45,348 nt of DNA from an uncultured bacterium (lineage in GTDB: Bacteria > Krumholzibacteriota > Krumholzibacteriia > LZORAL124-64-63). The notes under the pieces are model-generated. The model saw only the letters and a list, made by a program, of their open reading frames with translations, ran no database searches and was not told the origin of the DNA. Position numbers and translations under genes: made by a program. Location: NCBI GenBank assembly GCA_937910695.1, contig CALEMW010000022.1:1-45348 (forward strand), in the 5' to 3' direction. Below, one piece after another: positions 37,801 through 45,348 of this stretch (position 1 is the stretch's first letter; every line of letters starts with the position of its first letter).

Positions 37801-38544
37801 CGTACAACCAAGTCCGGGTCCACGGCCCTCAAGTTCTCGCGCTGGGTCTCCATGGACGTGAAGTACAACCAGACCGAGGGAGGCCGCACCAACAACGGCT
37901 TCACCACCGGCAACAAGAGCAGGGACTGGCCGGACCTGCAATTCCTGGTCAGCGGCATCGAACGTCTGGGCCTGTTCGGCGGCGGCAGCGATGGTCCGCT
38001 GCGATCGGCCAACTTCAACGTGATCTACAAGGAGAGCGAGATGGTCTCGGGATTCACCGCGACCGACTATAGCCCTCAGACCAAGACCCAGATCAGCCCT
38101 CGCTTCTCCTTGACCTTCCGCAACGGCATGAGTGCGAGCCTGAACGTGAACGTGACCAGGGATGAGACCGACAACAACGGCTCGCTGAGCAGGACCGGAA
38201 GATTCATGGTGGGGACGACCTTCAAGCATTCCTTCGGAGCCGAGCGCTTCCTCTCGCGGCTGGGGCTTTACAAGCCTGGCAACTCGCCGAAAGTGAACAT
38301 GGACCTCGACTTTCAGTTCAGCCGTGACACGACCCAGCGCTGGCAGCCCCAGGACAGCCGCGACGGCGATCCGACCACGGAAACGGGGATGACCAAGATC
38401 AGCGTGAACCCCAGGTTCAGCTACCAGATCACCCGCAACCTGTCCGGGGCCATGCGCCTGATCTACGCCAGGGACGTGGTGCGGGAAACCGACACCATCA
38501 CCCAGCGTTTCGGTCTGGGCCTCGAAGCGACGTTCACGTTCTAG
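31864..38544 (+). CDS. sprA: SprA/Sov-family outer-membrane translocon of the type IX secretion system
   Basis: Giant beta-barrel that exports proteins across the outer membrane in type IX secretion. The 2226-residue protein has an N-terminal signal peptide (RLVRLLPLLAVLLSLAGGAAAD). The SprA N-terminal signature is at about residues 258-330 (NLSGQIGEKIKIEVDHNSE, KLWFEGGEDEIIQSIETGDV, SGLFGIKVVGQVGRADFT). The C-terminal half is strand-rich with an aromatic end (FGLGLEATFTF). Length is near Flavobacterium SprA (~2400). TTG 31864 is chosen because AGGGAGGG lies just upstream; GTG 31780 would add 28 residues before the signal peptide. It diverges from lptFG and is followed by an M28 glutaminyl-cyclase-like gene. 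Other type IX genes (gldKLMN, porV) are not in the window. Confidence 0.88.
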   Translation: MIRSLGNRRDTGRLVRLLPLLAVLLSLAGGAAADPQLEGLILPGFDPLLRFTDDPRLLGAERLVLRERLLSQGVDPVKGEGLPTFESLYRYLLESRLNVDLVREEEEIETSGTLGIETRFRYPKWVLLFQVAHELPGGFVYYPPRDVGIAEMDLFIDDIEISRQRRFAAASLRNRLTMLDRSGGVQRGGEGSLINLTIPIKLPRTLEKIIGRGEKTNIRISGREHISIGGESTTSNRFTANERRQSQSLFPSLDMEQQLQINLSGQIGEKIKIEVDHNSEMIGPDGTKIKLWFEGGEDEIIQSIETGDVGLTLPGSQLLGYSSNKSGLFGIKVVGQVGRADFTVVASKQKSESSSKSFNSTGGSQSEHVILSNQYLNNRFFRLDLPPGLQAAHGFETPDLPGRTVFADRNTPGNQFIDLGSISIYMVQGATTQPQADDVQWVVAIPDHGGRWTQNPGAIPATEVENQTDIGLYPWRNATRPGELWRRIRDFTILADQDNRLVAIDMNRSYGFRDALAVTYRVVDGDGNVLYQVGDVPGVDVNNRVVWSENSDQLYYRMKLLKPENPIDDPHLWQYVLRNIYPLGGANIDASTFTLSLQQTTQVSQPNLDLDANEQGSGLELFRIFGLDRETQLAAPGHDYIPDYHNGLIFDFANGLLKFPLNMPRPFDADSTLYIAYADTESFDFNDSVLKDNRDRRMYRPADSEISLFQNSGTFRFVVSHAAASSSFNLGVSNIEEGSETVTLDGRTLVKDVDYTIDYTFGQIDLKGDAAANLTADSSIGVNYQYAPFLGGGNSSLLGFNLGYELGRESRMSTTWLYESNQVVGHKAKLGEEPSRTLVGNLNGQFMLKPGILTDVANVLSRRDSDRESTVQVNGEVALSVPNPNTFNDAHVEDFEGIDSSDLMPVSRLSWNASSEPAHEEGLEIDPDNPRYEDYSYLQARDYNPENRLETRWFLPHEVTQRRYLNPDLKEQEGREAQQVLQIHMRLAEDQSTWTADSWGGVMRGLGRSGIDLTQTQFLEFWINDFRHELLGDEPTGTLHFDFGNLSEDFYWPEVGGVPQYDTWQREDGIVSGRPDGIFVISADELNEDIGLGGNPGGVDEFHVPPSDQFNANDPYPQINGTAGNNREDSEDLDGDSIHDLREGFFTISIDLADSALVDVLRDYPASEVTDNLNSHRSWRKYRVRLGDMLQVLPSQGTTPSLATVTHMRIWFEDRTPAADQTMRDIQLSEIKFLGSRWERQGVRRIATAADPDERLLEHAERGSDEGFFLGEVNNKENPDYEPPFELYVLNNIPEKESSLVVDFQNLEPGHLVRTSRLVSPRGDDYTRYEKLSWFIHSSSTDQADLDMFFRVGADTLNYYEVSYRFDESRGARTGWKELSLDMAELSNAKLQPRDPDTRWIETTVDDSESGDVYRVRVVGSPDLRRVKRLYFGVRNTDRSTPASGLFWFNDVKLRQVKREKGVAERLAVRVNMADRIKFDLDWSRQDAEFHGLNTSVGQGRTTEDLNLSAGLRLDDFVPLLGFQLPINVGRQRSTQRPKYVTNSDIEIIDDVLRESETSITERDNYSVRLSRQSTSTFAPIRFLIEPWTFSLSGSKANEVSPLLLSNTRNVQGTINYNLQLPQNKTLGDAPIFSWIPILKSAAYLPKRIEFAGNFSQATRNGSSYREQDDVFVVQPTTNTRRGSLSGKIEAKPLPVLDTTVTMRSERDMFRERRIAGFNVGSETIYERQIQLRFSPPSRLGLPDNWIWRPLTAASKGLLKLRPNVTFNGTYRDDHSPSIAVGEDPDGTKNIQNSGDWTVRFTMPLGAAVKRVFPRKVEVNTGDRQRLLRNIENQVRRGQLEDAELLRLVERMGDSALDDRERTRIEDEVVRLARIVEEEGRRPTGGGTAAGDTVIAEESGLDWDAAGTQGGGIRIPNPTGPLLEVLREIQDIQLSYTAKDAGSYNRVMPEVSPTFWYQAGLHHDTDIPDDLYTARNENTRTTKSGSTALKFSRWVSMDVKYNQTEGGRTNNGFTTGNKSRDWPDLQFLVSGIERLGLFGGGSDGPLRSANFNVIYKESEMVSGFTATDYSPQTKTQISPRFSLTFRNGMSASLNVNVTRDETDNNGSLSRTGRFMVGTTFKHSFGAERFLSRLGLYKPGNSPKVNMDLDFQFSRDTTQRWQPQDSRDGDPTTETGMTKISVNPRFSYQITRNLSGAMRLIYARDVVRETDTITQRFGLGLEATFTF

Positions 38545-38560
38545 ACGGAGGCCGATCTCG

Positions 38561-39490
38561 ATGCGAGCTCTTTGCGCGTTCCTGCTTCCCGTCCTGATCG
38601 CCGTCGCCTTGCCTGCGGCGGGGGCGGAGGTCTTTTCCGGATCCCGCGCCATGGATCTGTTGCGCTGGCAGTGTGCCTTGGGCCCGCGGACCCCAGGCAG
38701 CGAGGCTCACGCGGTGTTTCGCCGCGAGGTGGCGGCCATGGCCGACTCGTTGGGTTGGCGCCTGTCCGAGGATCGGTTCTCGGCGATCACGCCCCTCGAC
38801 GGCGTGGAGCGGGAATTCATTAATCTTGTGATCTCGTTGGGGCCGTCGAGCGGACCGCGCATTTGGTTCGGGGCCCATTACGACTGTCGGTTGGTTGCGG
38901 ATCAGGACCCCGTCGCAGCATCCCGCAGTCTGCCGGTTCTGGGAGCCAACGATGGGGCCAGTGGCACGGCTGTATTGCTCCACCTCGCTGAACTGCTGAC
39001 GGTGACGGCCCCGCCCCTTGGTGTGGATCTGCTGCTGTTCGACGGAGAGGATCAGGGCGTGTCGGGCAAGCCCACGACCTACTGCCTCGGCTCGGAACAC
39101 CTGGCAGCCGGTGCCGGGACCTTTGGGAGTCCGTTGAGCGACGCAGCACCCTTGGGACTGATTGTTGTCGACATGGTGGGCGAGTCGGGAGTCCGAATCC
39201 CCATGGAGCCGCTGTCCCTGCAGTATGCCGGGGTCTGGACGAGGACCGTCTTCGAACGAGCGGGTGAGCTGGGCCTCGGGGCCTTCGTGCCTGCACCTGG
39301 CCGTTCGACCTATGACGACCACGTGCCTTTCCTGCGTCGTGGGATTCCGGCTGTCGATCTCATCGATTTCGAATATGCCGCCTGGCATACGGCGGATGAT
39401 TCACCTGAGAACTGCTCTGCCGCTAGTCTGGAACAGGTGGGCACGCTGCTCCTCGATCTTGTGCGCCGACCCCCGATGGGGGGGTTCTAG
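38561..39490 (+). CDS. Secreted M28-family glutaminyl-peptide cyclotransferase-like protein
   Basis: Zinc enzyme probably turning N-terminal glutamine of exported proteins into pyroglutamate. The 309 residues start with a signal peptide (MRALCAFLLPVLIAVALPAAG). Features shared with animal and bacterial type II glutaminyl cyclases, in order, are GAHYDC, GANDGASGTA (Asp131), LFDGEDQG followed by CLGSEHLA, IVVDMVG (Asp204), DDHVPFLRRGIPAVDLI and AWHTADDSPENC (His276). The position of human Glu202 is Asp164 here. A plain M28 aminopeptidase is less likely but not excluded. ACGGAGG lies before the ATG, 16 bases after sprA, so the two are probably one operon. Confidence 0.85.
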   Translation: MRALCAFLLPVLIAVALPAAGAEVFSGSRAMDLLRWQCALGPRTPGSEAHAVFRREVAAMADSLGWRLSEDRFSAITPLDGVEREFINLVISLGPSSGPRIWFGAHYDCRLVADQDPVAASRSLPVLGANDGASGTAVLLHLAELLTVTAPPLGVDLLLFDGEDQGVSGKPTTYCLGSEHLAAGAGTFGSPLSDAAPLGLIVVDMVGESGVRIPMEPLSLQYAGVWTRTVFERAGELGLGAFVPAPGRSTYDDHVPFLRRGIPAVDLIDFEYAAWHTADDSPENCSAASLEQVGTLLLDLVRRPPMGGF

Positions 39491-39503
39491 GGGCGTTTTC
39501 TCC

Positions 39504-39532
39504 TTGCCTTCGGTCGGGGCAGGGTTTACTAT
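39504..39532 (+). promoter_or_regulatory. Predicted promoter of the rimP-nusA-infB operon
   Basis: TTGCCT, a 17-base spacer and TACTAT, with transcription expected near 39539, about 115 bases ahead of the rimP GTG. It is the best -35/-10 pair between the M28 gene and rimP. Confidence 0.6.
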
Positions 39533-39571
39533 GGCCTTTGCTTCAGACCTGCGTCGGCGTCGGCGCATTGT

Positions 39572-39597
39572 GGAGTGGACGCAAGTCCACTTCTTTT
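39572..39597 (+). terminator. Terminator-like hairpin in the rimP leader (possible attenuator)
   Basis: Nine-bp stem (39572-39580 with 39585-39593, one G-T pair) with a GCAA tetraloop, followed at once by TTTT. It lies about 35 bases after the expected transcription start and 60 bases before rimP, so it may cut transcription of the nusA operon early. It could also belong to the preceding M28 gene as its terminator, 80 bases after that stop. Confidence 0.55.
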
Positions 39598-39655
39598 CGT
39601 GTCAGGGAGATACGCCAGCGGCGTCCCCGACATGGCCGCGTTCGGAGGTGAGACC

Positions 39656-40219
39656 GTGGCGCTCGACAGGATCGGCACGGCCCGCCGTGTCATCGAATTG
39701 CTCGAAGGACCCCTCGCCGCCGAGGGCTTCGACCTGCTCGACGTGCGTGTGTTCATCGGCGGCGGTCGGGCGACTCTGCGCATCTTCCTCGATACGGAAG
39801 GCGGCATGACCGTCGGTGCGTGCACCAAGGCCTCCCGTACCGCGGGGATGTTGCTCGAAGAGGCGGATCCCATCGAGGAAGCCTACGTCGTCGAGGTGTC
39901 GTCACCCGGCATCCGGCGCCCCTTGCGTACGCAGGCCCACTTCGAGGCCGCCGTGGGGGAGAACGTGATTCTTCAGCTATTTCCGGGACGGGGCCCCAAG
40001 TCCGTCAAGGGAAGGCTCTCTGGTATGGCGGGCGATGTACTGTCCGTCGAAATCGCGGACGGAGAATCTCCGATTCAGGTCTCCGTGGCCCATATCCGCG
40101 AAGGCAATCTGAATCCGGATTTCGATCCGCGGACGCTGATTCAGGCGGACCGTCGTCAACGCAAGGACGACCGCCGTCAGGTGCGCGAGACGCGCCGCAA
40201 GGACCGCGAAGGAAGCTGA
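39656..40219 (+). CDS. rimP: Ribosome maturation factor RimP
   Basis: Needed for 30S subunit assembly, 187 residues. Typical segments are IELLEGPLAAEGFDLLDVRV, RIFLDTEGGMTVGACTKASR, EEAYVVEVSSPGIRRPLRTQAHFEAAVGENV and KGRLSGMAGDVLSVEI. The GTG at 39656 is preceded by a near-perfect GGAGGTGA seven bases upstream; an in-frame ATG at 39575 lies inside the leader hairpin and is rejected. It ends in a basic tail (RRQRKDDRRQVRETRRKDREGS). First gene of the operon; nusA follows after 30 bases. Confidence 0.94.
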   Translation: MALDRIGTARRVIELLEGPLAAEGFDLLDVRVFIGGGRATLRIFLDTEGGMTVGACTKASRTAGMLLEEADPIEEAYVVEVSSPGIRRPLRTQAHFEAAVGENVILQLFPGRGPKSVKGRLSGMAGDVLSVEIADGESPIQVSVAHIREGNLNPDFDPRTLIQADRRQRKDDRRQVRETRRKDREGS

Positions 40220-40249
40220 TCCGTCGCAACGCATACGGGAGATCTGACC

Positions 40250-41782
40250 ATGCAGTACAACGTCCTCGATGCCCTCGCGATGATCACGCGAGAGAAAAAC
40301 GTGGACCGCAAGATCGTCATCGAATCCCTCGTGGCGGGATTGCAGTCGGCCGCCCGCAAAAAGCTGGGTGCCGAGGCCGTCATCGATGCACGCATCGACG
40401 AAGTCACCGGTGAAATGACCGTCGAACACGTGAAGGTCGTGGTCGACAACGTGATGGACGAGGACGCCGAGCTGACCATCGAAGAGGCACAGGAAGAGTT
40501 CGGCGAGGAGGTCCAGATCGGCGACGAGCTGCGCTGGGACCTGCCCATCGAGGAATTCGGCCGCAACGCCATCCTCGTCGCCAAGCAGATCCTCGTCCAG
40601 AAGGTCCGCGAAGCCGAGCGCACGAATATCTTCGATACCTACAAGGACCGCCTCAACGAGATCATCACCGGCACGGTCCAGCAGGTCGACCGCGGCAACG
40701 TGCTGGTCAATCTGGGACGCGTGGAGGCCATGCTGCCGTGGCGCGAGCAGATCAAGGGCGAGAAGCATCACCAGGGCAGTTCGATCCGCGCCCAGATCGT
40801 CGAAGTTCTCGACAACGCCAAGGGTCCGCAGATCATCCTTTCGCGCAGCCACCCGGAGTTCCTCAAGTCGCTGTTCGAGCAGGAGGTGCCCGAGATCCAG
40901 GAGGGCATCGTCGAGATCAAGGCCGTGGCCCGCGAACCGGGCACCCGCTCCAAAATCGCCGTGGTCTCCCACGACGACCGCGTGGACGCCGTGGGCTCCT
41001 GCGTGGGCATGAAGGGCAGCCGCGTGCAGGCCGTCACCCGCGAACTCGCGGGTGAACGCATCGACATCGTGCCCTGGAGCGCCGAAGCCTCGCTGCTGAT
41101 CAGCCGCGCCCTGAGCCCGGCCGAGGTCAGCACGATCATCCTGCACGACGACGTGCGCGAAGCGACGGTGGTCGTGAACGACGACCAGCTCTCCAAGGCC
41201 ATCGGCAAGGAGGGCAAGAACGTGCGGCTGGCCGCGAAACTCACCGAGTGGAAGATCGATCTGGTCTCATCGCGCGAGTACCACATCCGTCAGCGCGTAC
41301 GCAACGAAGTGTCCATGGATCTCAACGAGATGAACGGGGTGTCCGAGAAGATCGCCCTGGCGTTGCGCGAGAACGGCTTCACCACGATCAACGACCTGGC
41401 AGAATGCACCTTGGCTGAACTGCAGACCGTGCCGGGGATCGGGGAGAAGACCGCCGAGACGCTGCAGTCCACGGCTATGGCGACCATCGACGAGCTGGAA
41501 CGGATCATCGAATCTACCGTCTCGGAGGAGCTGGCTCTGATCGCCGAAGACGAACGGCCCCTGTTCGACGAGAGCCGCCTTGACGACGCCGGTTCGGATG
41601 CTGCGGACAATACGGAATCCGCCGAGGCGAGGGTCGAGGGCGATGTCGTGATGCCGGACGGAAATCTGTTCGAAGGGTTCGAGGACCGCGTGAGCGAGCT
41701 CGAGGACGAAGTAACCGTCGCCGACGAACTTGGTGACGCCGATGCCGCGGACGAAGGCGACGAGCCGTCGCCGAAAGAGTAG
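40250..41782 (+). CDS. nusA: Transcription elongation/termination factor NusA
   Basis: RNA-polymerase-binding factor for pausing, termination and antitermination, 510 residues. In order: an N-terminal polymerase-binding domain (DALAMITREKNVDRKIVIESL), S1 domain (GTVQQVDRGNVLVNLGRVEAMLP), KH1 and KH2 (CVGMKGSRVQAVTRELAGERIDIV; KAIGKEGKNVRLAAKLTEWKIDL), then a helix-hairpin-helix region (LQTVPGIGEKTAETLQ). A ~90-residue acidic tail closes the protein. It lies in the conserved rimP-nusA-infB order. Confidence 0.96.
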   Translation: MQYNVLDALAMITREKNVDRKIVIESLVAGLQSAARKKLGAEAVIDARIDEVTGEMTVEHVKVVVDNVMDEDAELTIEEAQEEFGEEVQIGDELRWDLPIEEFGRNAILVAKQILVQKVREAERTNIFDTYKDRLNEIITGTVQQVDRGNVLVNLGRVEAMLPWREQIKGEKHHQGSSIRAQIVEVLDNAKGPQIILSRSHPEFLKSLFEQEVPEIQEGIVEIKAVAREPGTRSKIAVVSHDDRVDAVGSCVGMKGSRVQAVTRELAGERIDIVPWSAEASLLISRALSPAEVSTIILHDDVREATVVVNDDQLSKAIGKEGKNVRLAAKLTEWKIDLVSSREYHIRQRVRNEVSMDLNEMNGVSEKIALALRENGFTTINDLAECTLAELQTVPGIGEKTAETLQSTAMATIDELERIIESTVSEELALIAEDERPLFDESRLDDAGSDAADNTESAEARVEGDVVMPDGNLFEGFEDRVSELEDEVTVADELGDADAADEGDEPSPKE

Positions 41783-41786
41783 AGGC

Positions 41787-42104
41787 ATGAGCGAGTCGGA
41801 ACGGGGGCGGAAGCTCCTGGGTCTTTTGGGGCTGGCGATGCGCTCGGGAACGCTGGCTGTTGGGACGACGGCTGTGAAACAGATGGTGTCACGGGGCAAG
41901 AACCCCATTTTGATCCTCGCCCGTGACGCGGGCGATGGACAACTGATCCGGATCCGCCGCCTGGAACCGGTGGCGGGAATCGTGGACGACGTGCTGGATC
42001 GGGCCGACCTCGCGGCGGCCCTGGGGCGCAACGACTTGGTGGTCGTAGGCGTGGCTGACCCGGGCTTCGTTCACGGCATCCGAAAAATCATCACCGGGAG
42101 TTGA
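41787..42104 (+). CDS. YlxQ-like L7Ae-family RNA-binding protein
   Basis: Small L7Ae/L30e-fold protein of the nusA-infB operon, 105 residues; homologues bind kink-turn RNA. Shared features are RKLLGLLGLAMRSGTLAVGTTAV, PILILARDAG and LAAALGRNDLVVVGVADPGFV. The ATG at 41787 begins just after the nusA stop. In many bacteria a ylxR gene precedes it; none is seen here. Similarity is moderate in the second half, so the YlxQ name is by position plus fold. Confidence 0.78.
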   Translation: MSESERGRKLLGLLGLAMRSGTLAVGTTAVKQMVSRGKNPILILARDAGDGQLIRIRRLEPVAGIVDDVLDRADLAAALGRNDLVVVGVADPGFVHGIRKIITGS

Positions 42105-42202
42105 CCATTGGGTCGACGACCGCAGTTTCGGTGCCGCCGTGGTACCGTTGGTCGAGACAAGGTTGCCCGCGTGAGTTGCGCGGAAGGTTGGAGGCGATCG
42201 CT

Positions 42203-45166
42203 TTGGCGAGGAAGCTGAGGGTCTACGAGCTGGCGAAGCACTACGGTGTCGACAGCACGACCATCATGAAGATGATGCGCGATATGCACGCCGAGGCCAA
42301 AAGCCATATGAGCGTGGTGGATGACGACATCATCGAACGGATCCATTCGTTCTATCAGCGTAAACGTGAGCAGATGAGGCTCAATTACGCGAAGTCCCAC
42401 AACATGGATGCCGAGAAGCTGAAGCACGTGGCCAGTTTCAAGCCTCTGGAGATGCCTGAGCCGCCCGACGAACCCGAGCAGGAAAAACCGGTCAAGAAGA
42501 AAGCCGCCAAGAAGAAGACGGTCAAGAAGAAGACCACGAAGAAGACCACGAAGAAGGCGGCGACCCCGAAGGCCGAGCCGAAAGCAGACGTTGAGCCCGT
42601 TGAGGAGGCCGCTGTGGAAACCGCAGAGGCCCCTGTTGCGGCCGCAGTCGAAACGGTTGCTCCTGAGGCGGAAACTGCAGCCAAGCCTGAAAAGAGGCCT
42701 ATCCGTCGCGCCAGAATCGTTCGACGAGCGCCCTCGGCCGAGCCTGAAATCGATGTAACCGCGACCGAACAAGCTGCAGCGGATGCTGCTGCTCCCGAGG
42801 CCCCGGTCGCTGATGCCGCGACTCCCGAAAGCACGGTGCCCGAAGACGTGATGACCGAAACCACCGCCACCGACGAAGCTGTCGTGACCACAGTCGAAGA
42901 CGATGCGCCGGCCAAGGTGGCGCAGGACGATTCCGCGGCGACTGTGCAGGATGAAGCCGTCAAGCCCGATCCCGTCAATCGACGCCCCGTCCGTCGTCAG
43001 GCCCGCATCATCCGCATGGGAGAAGGCGAAATCCGGACGAGTACGGGTAAGCAGATTTCAGCGGAGCGCAAACCACCGGCACGGCAGGGCGGCGGCGCCC
43101 CTAGCGATCAGCCGAACTGGAACTGGGATCAGGTTCGAGGCGATCTGACAGGTGGCCGCTCTCGACCCCGTGCTGCGACCGAGGTGAAGGAGTCCGTCCG
43201 CGAGTCCGTGCAGCAGGCCATGCAGCGCCGCGCGGAACAGAGGGTTCAAAGCCCGGTTGCGCCTGGTCGGAAGCGTCGCAAGAAGAAGAAGGTCGATGAA
43301 GTCGCCGTGGCGGCGAGTGTGAAGGCGACCCTGGCCCAGATCGATGGGCACGGCGGCAAGCGCAAGCGCCGCAAGGGTGGCGCCGACGAAGAGACCGGAG
43401 AATCGACCAACATGCTGCATGTCACGGAATTCGTCACCGTTCAGGAACTCGCCGAAAAATTCGAAATCCCCCCGCGGGAGATCATCGGCAAGCTCTTCGC
43501 CTTGGGCGTGTTGGCGACCATGAACCAGCGTCTCGACAAGGATCAGGTCGAGATGCTCGCCGACGAGTTCGAAAAGGACGTCAATTTCCTCTCAGATTTC
43601 GGCGAGGAGGAGCTGGCCGAGGCCGAGCCCGAGGTCGCCGAGGAGGACCTGGAGGATCGCGCCCCGGTGGTGACCGTCATGGGCCACGTGGACCACGGCA
43701 AGACCTCGTTGCTCGATTACATCCGAGAGACCAACGTCATCGCCGGCGAGGCGGGTGGCATTACCCAGCACGTGGCGGCCTACAGGGTGGAGACGCCGGG
43801 TGGACCGATCACCTTCCTGGACACGCCGGGGCACGAGGCCTTCTCGGCCATGCGCGCCCGCGGCGCCCAAGTCACCGACATCGTCATCCTTGTCGTGGCG
43901 GCCGACGACCAGGTCATGCCGCAGACCATCGAGGCCATCAATCATGCCAAGGCAGCCGGCGTGCCGATCCTCGTCGCCATCAACAAGTGTGACCTGCCGG
44001 CAGCCCGTCCCGACCTCGTGAAGCAGGGACTCCTGCAGCACGGGATCCAGGTGGAGGATTTCGGCGGCGAAGTGCTGAGTTGCGAGATCTCGGCAAAGAT
44101 CGGCACGAACGTCGACAGACTGCTCGAACTGGTCCATCTCCAGTCCGAGGTTCTGGAGCTACGGGCGACGAACAAGGGCCCGGCACGTGGTGTCGTGGTC
44201 GAGGCGTCCAAGGATCCAGGCCGGGGTGTGATCTTCACCGCCCTGGTGGATCAGGGCACCTTGCAGGTGGGAGACAACTTCCTGGTCGGCATGCAGGACG
44301 GCAAAGTGCGTGCATTGCTCAACGAGCGCGGCGAAGCGTTGACGAAGGTGGGACCTGGAGAGCCCGCCGTGATTCTGGGTGCCAGCAACGTGCCCGTGGC
44401 CGGCGATCGTCTTCATGTACTCGAGTCGGAGCGCGAGGCCCGCGATATCGCGTCACGCCGTCGCCACATGCAGCGGCTTCAGCAGTTTTCTGCCCCGAAA
44501 AAGACCATCAGTTTGGAGAACCTGGCCGAATTCGTGGCCGACTCCGACCTGAAGGAGCTGCCGATCATCGTCAAGGCCGACGTCTCGGGCTCTCTCGAGG
44601 CCATCTGCGATGCCATGATGCAGCTGAACACCGACGAGGTGAAGGTTCGCATCATCCACAAGGGCGTGGGTGCGGTGAACGAATCGGACGTGCTGCTGGC
44701 GGGCAACACCGGCGCGCTCATCGTGGGCTTCCACATGCGTCCGGGCGCCAACATCCTGGAAAAGGCGGCCGCGGCCAACATCTCCATCGAGACCTTCGAC
44801 ATCATCTACGAAGTCGTCGACACGATGAAGAAGGCCATGGCCGGACTGCTCGGCACGATCCGTCGCGAGGTATCGACGGGTTCGGCCGAGATCCGACAGG
44901 TGTTCCGCATTCCGAAGGTCGGCACCATCGCCGGCGCCTATGTGACCAACGGCACGCTGATACGCAACTCGCTCGTGCGCCTGGTGCGCGACGAGATGAT
45001 GATCTTCGAGGGGCGCATCAGCTCCCTGAAGCGCTTCAAGGAGGACGCGAAGGAAGTGCAGTCCGGGTACGAGTGCGGACTCGGCCTTGAGAACTTCCAC
45101 AACCTCCAGGAAGGCGACATCGTCGAAACCTACCGCATCGAGGAAGAGGTCCGTACGGAACTCTAG
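42203..45166 (+). CDS. infB: Translation initiation factor IF-2
   Basis: GTPase that brings initiator tRNA to the 30S subunit, 987 residues. It starts with the IF2 N-terminal helix domain ([23 protein letters not shown]), followed by a long Lys/Ala/Glu/Pro-rich linker and a second IF2_N domain ([21 protein letters not shown]). The G domain has GHVDHGKTS at 494-502, DTPGHEAF and NKCD, then domains II, III and IV. TTG 42203 is chosen because GGAGG lies eight bases upstream and the protein then starts at the family N-terminus; a TTG at 42101 reads through the ylxQ end. Confidence 0.95.
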   Translation: MARKLRVYELAKHYGVDSTTIMKMMRDMHAEAKSHMSVVDDDIIERIHSFYQRKREQMRLNYAKSHNMDAEKLKHVASFKPLEMPEPPDEPEQEKPVKKKAAKKKTVKKKTTKKTTKKAATPKAEPKADVEPVEEAAVETAEAPVAAAVETVAPEAETAAKPEKRPIRRARIVRRAPSAEPEIDVTATEQAAADAAAPEAPVADAATPESTVPEDVMTETTATDEAVVTTVEDDAPAKVAQDDSAATVQDEAVKPDPVNRRPVRRQARIIRMGEGEIRTSTGKQISAERKPPARQGGGAPSDQPNWNWDQVRGDLTGGRSRPRAATEVKESVRESVQQAMQRRAEQRVQSPVAPGRKRRKKKKVDEVAVAASVKATLAQIDGHGGKRKRRKGGADEETGESTNMLHVTEFVTVQELAEKFEIPPREIIGKLFALGVLATMNQRLDKDQVEMLADEFEKDVNFLSDFGEEELAEAEPEVAEEDLEDRAPVVTVMGHVDHGKTSLLDYIRETNVIAGEAGGITQHVAAYRVETPGGPITFLDTPGHEAFSAMRARGAQVTDIVILVVAADDQVMPQTIEAINHAKAAGVPILVAINKCDLPAARPDLVKQGLLQHGIQVEDFGGEVLSCEISAKIGTNVDRLLELVHLQSEVLELRATNKGPARGVVVEASKDPGRGVIFTALVDQGTLQVGDNFLVGMQDGKVRALLNERGEALTKVGPGEPAVILGASNVPVAGDRLHVLESEREARDIASRRRHMQRLQQFSAPKKTISLENLAEFVADSDLKELPIIVKADVSGSLEAICDAMMQLNTDEVKVRIIHKGVGAVNESDVLLAGNTGALIVGFHMRPGANILEKAAAANISIETFDIIYEVVDTMKKAMAGLLGTIRREVSTGSAEIRQVFRIPKVGTIAGAYVTNGTLIRNSLVRLVRDEMMIFEGRISSLKRFKEDAKEVQSGYECGLGLENFHNLQEGDIVETYRIEEEVRTEL

Positions 45167-45185
45167 ACCCCGGGCCCGGTCACGT

Positions 45186-45214
45186 CAGGACGGCGCCCTC
45201 GTGGAGCCGTCCTG
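45186..45214 (+). other. Hairpin between infB and rbfA
   Basis: CAGGACGGC with GCCGTCCTG, a 9-bp stem and 11-base loop, without a T-run. It could slow ribosomes or protect RNA between the two genes; it does not look like a strong terminator. Confidence 0.4.
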
Positions 45215-45238
45215 CGTCGTTCCGGGGAAGGATGGAGC

Positions 45239-45348
45239 ATGGATCCCTATAAGCTGGCACGGCAGAACTCGGCCATCCTCAAAGTGCTGAGCGAAGTCGT
45301 TACGGTGGACGTCAAGGACCCGCGTGTCGGGTTCGTGTCCATCAACGA
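45239..45348 (+). CDS. rbfA: Ribosome-binding factor A (5' part, cut by window end)
   Basis: Only the first 36 codons are present: MDPYKLARQNSAILKVLSEV, then VTVDVKDPRVGFVSIN. The DPRVGFVS segment and the helix before it are typical of RbfA, a 30S-maturation factor. Position directly after infB is the conserved operon order. GGGGAAGGATGGAG precedes the ATG. The rest of the gene lies beyond 45348. Confidence 0.85.
   Translation, partial: MDPYKLARQNSAILKVLSEVVTVDVKDPRVGFVSIN

Noticed and set aside
38561..39490. General M28 aminopeptidase
   Set aside because: The zinc-site surroundings (CLGSEHLA after FDGED, and WHTADDSPEN) fit glutaminyl cyclases better. Not excluded, so recorded in the call as QC-like.
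42101..42202. Longer infB start at TTG 42101
   Set aside because: The extra 34 residues are not IF-2-like, and a GGAGG at the right distance supports TTG 42203, where the family N-terminus begins.

Overview
This is a high-GC window of ordinary chromosome from a Gram-negative bacterium that makes Kdo-containing lipopolysaccharide. It carries no rRNA, tRNA, CRISPR, phage or insertion-sequence genes. A SprA/Sov-type outer-membrane translocon, HPr kinase with a complete mannose-family PTS, RpoN, and small secreted beta-sandwich proteins with a shared C-terminal TWSxLK end point to an uncultivated lineage near the FCB group (Krumholzibacteriota, Eisenbacteria or Latescibacterota are possible). The phylum is an inference; no rRNA is present to fix it.

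Layout. 0.1-5.0 kb: a sigma-54 activator with an unfamiliar N-terminus, a small secreted protein, then the overlapping set lnt, Nudix hydrolase and purN. 5.0-10.6 kb: an NfnAB-type flavin/iron-sulfur pair, folE, a secreted protein and trxB. The gaps here are filled by four long nested inverted repeats that hug stop codons. 10.7-11.5 kb: rplU-rpmA behind a good promoter and a long leader. 11.6-26.4 kb: an almost continuous run of overlapping genes, kdsB-pyrG-kdsA-kdsC-kdsD-lpxL-lptC-lptB-rpoN-hpf-hprK-EIIA-EIIB-EIIC-EIID-HPr-EI, joining CMP-Kdo supply, lipid A acylation, LPS export, sigma-54, ribosome hibernation and the PTS. No lptA is seen between lptC and lptB. 26.7-27.8 kb: metK. 27.9-31.7 kb, minus strand: lptF-lptG and a PKD/lamin-tail lipoprotein. 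31.9-39.5 kb: a giant sprA followed by a glutaminyl-cyclase-like M28 enzyme, divergent from lptFG. 39.5-45.3 kb: the translation/transcription operon rimP-nusA-ylxQ-infB-rbfA (rbfA is cut by the window end), with a promoter and a terminator-like hairpin ahead of rimP.

How it fits together. Much of the window builds the outer membrane: Kdo synthesis and CTP supply feed lipid A, LptB with LptF/LptG/LptC exports LPS, Lnt matures lipoproteins, and SprA exports proteins. Regulation is represented by RpoN, a sigma-54 activator, and HprK acting on HPr Ser46. The least expected signals are the nested inverted repeats with conserved internal loops but unrelated arms, the shared C-terminal motif on two small secreted proteins, and the SprA plus glutaminyl-cyclase pairing.
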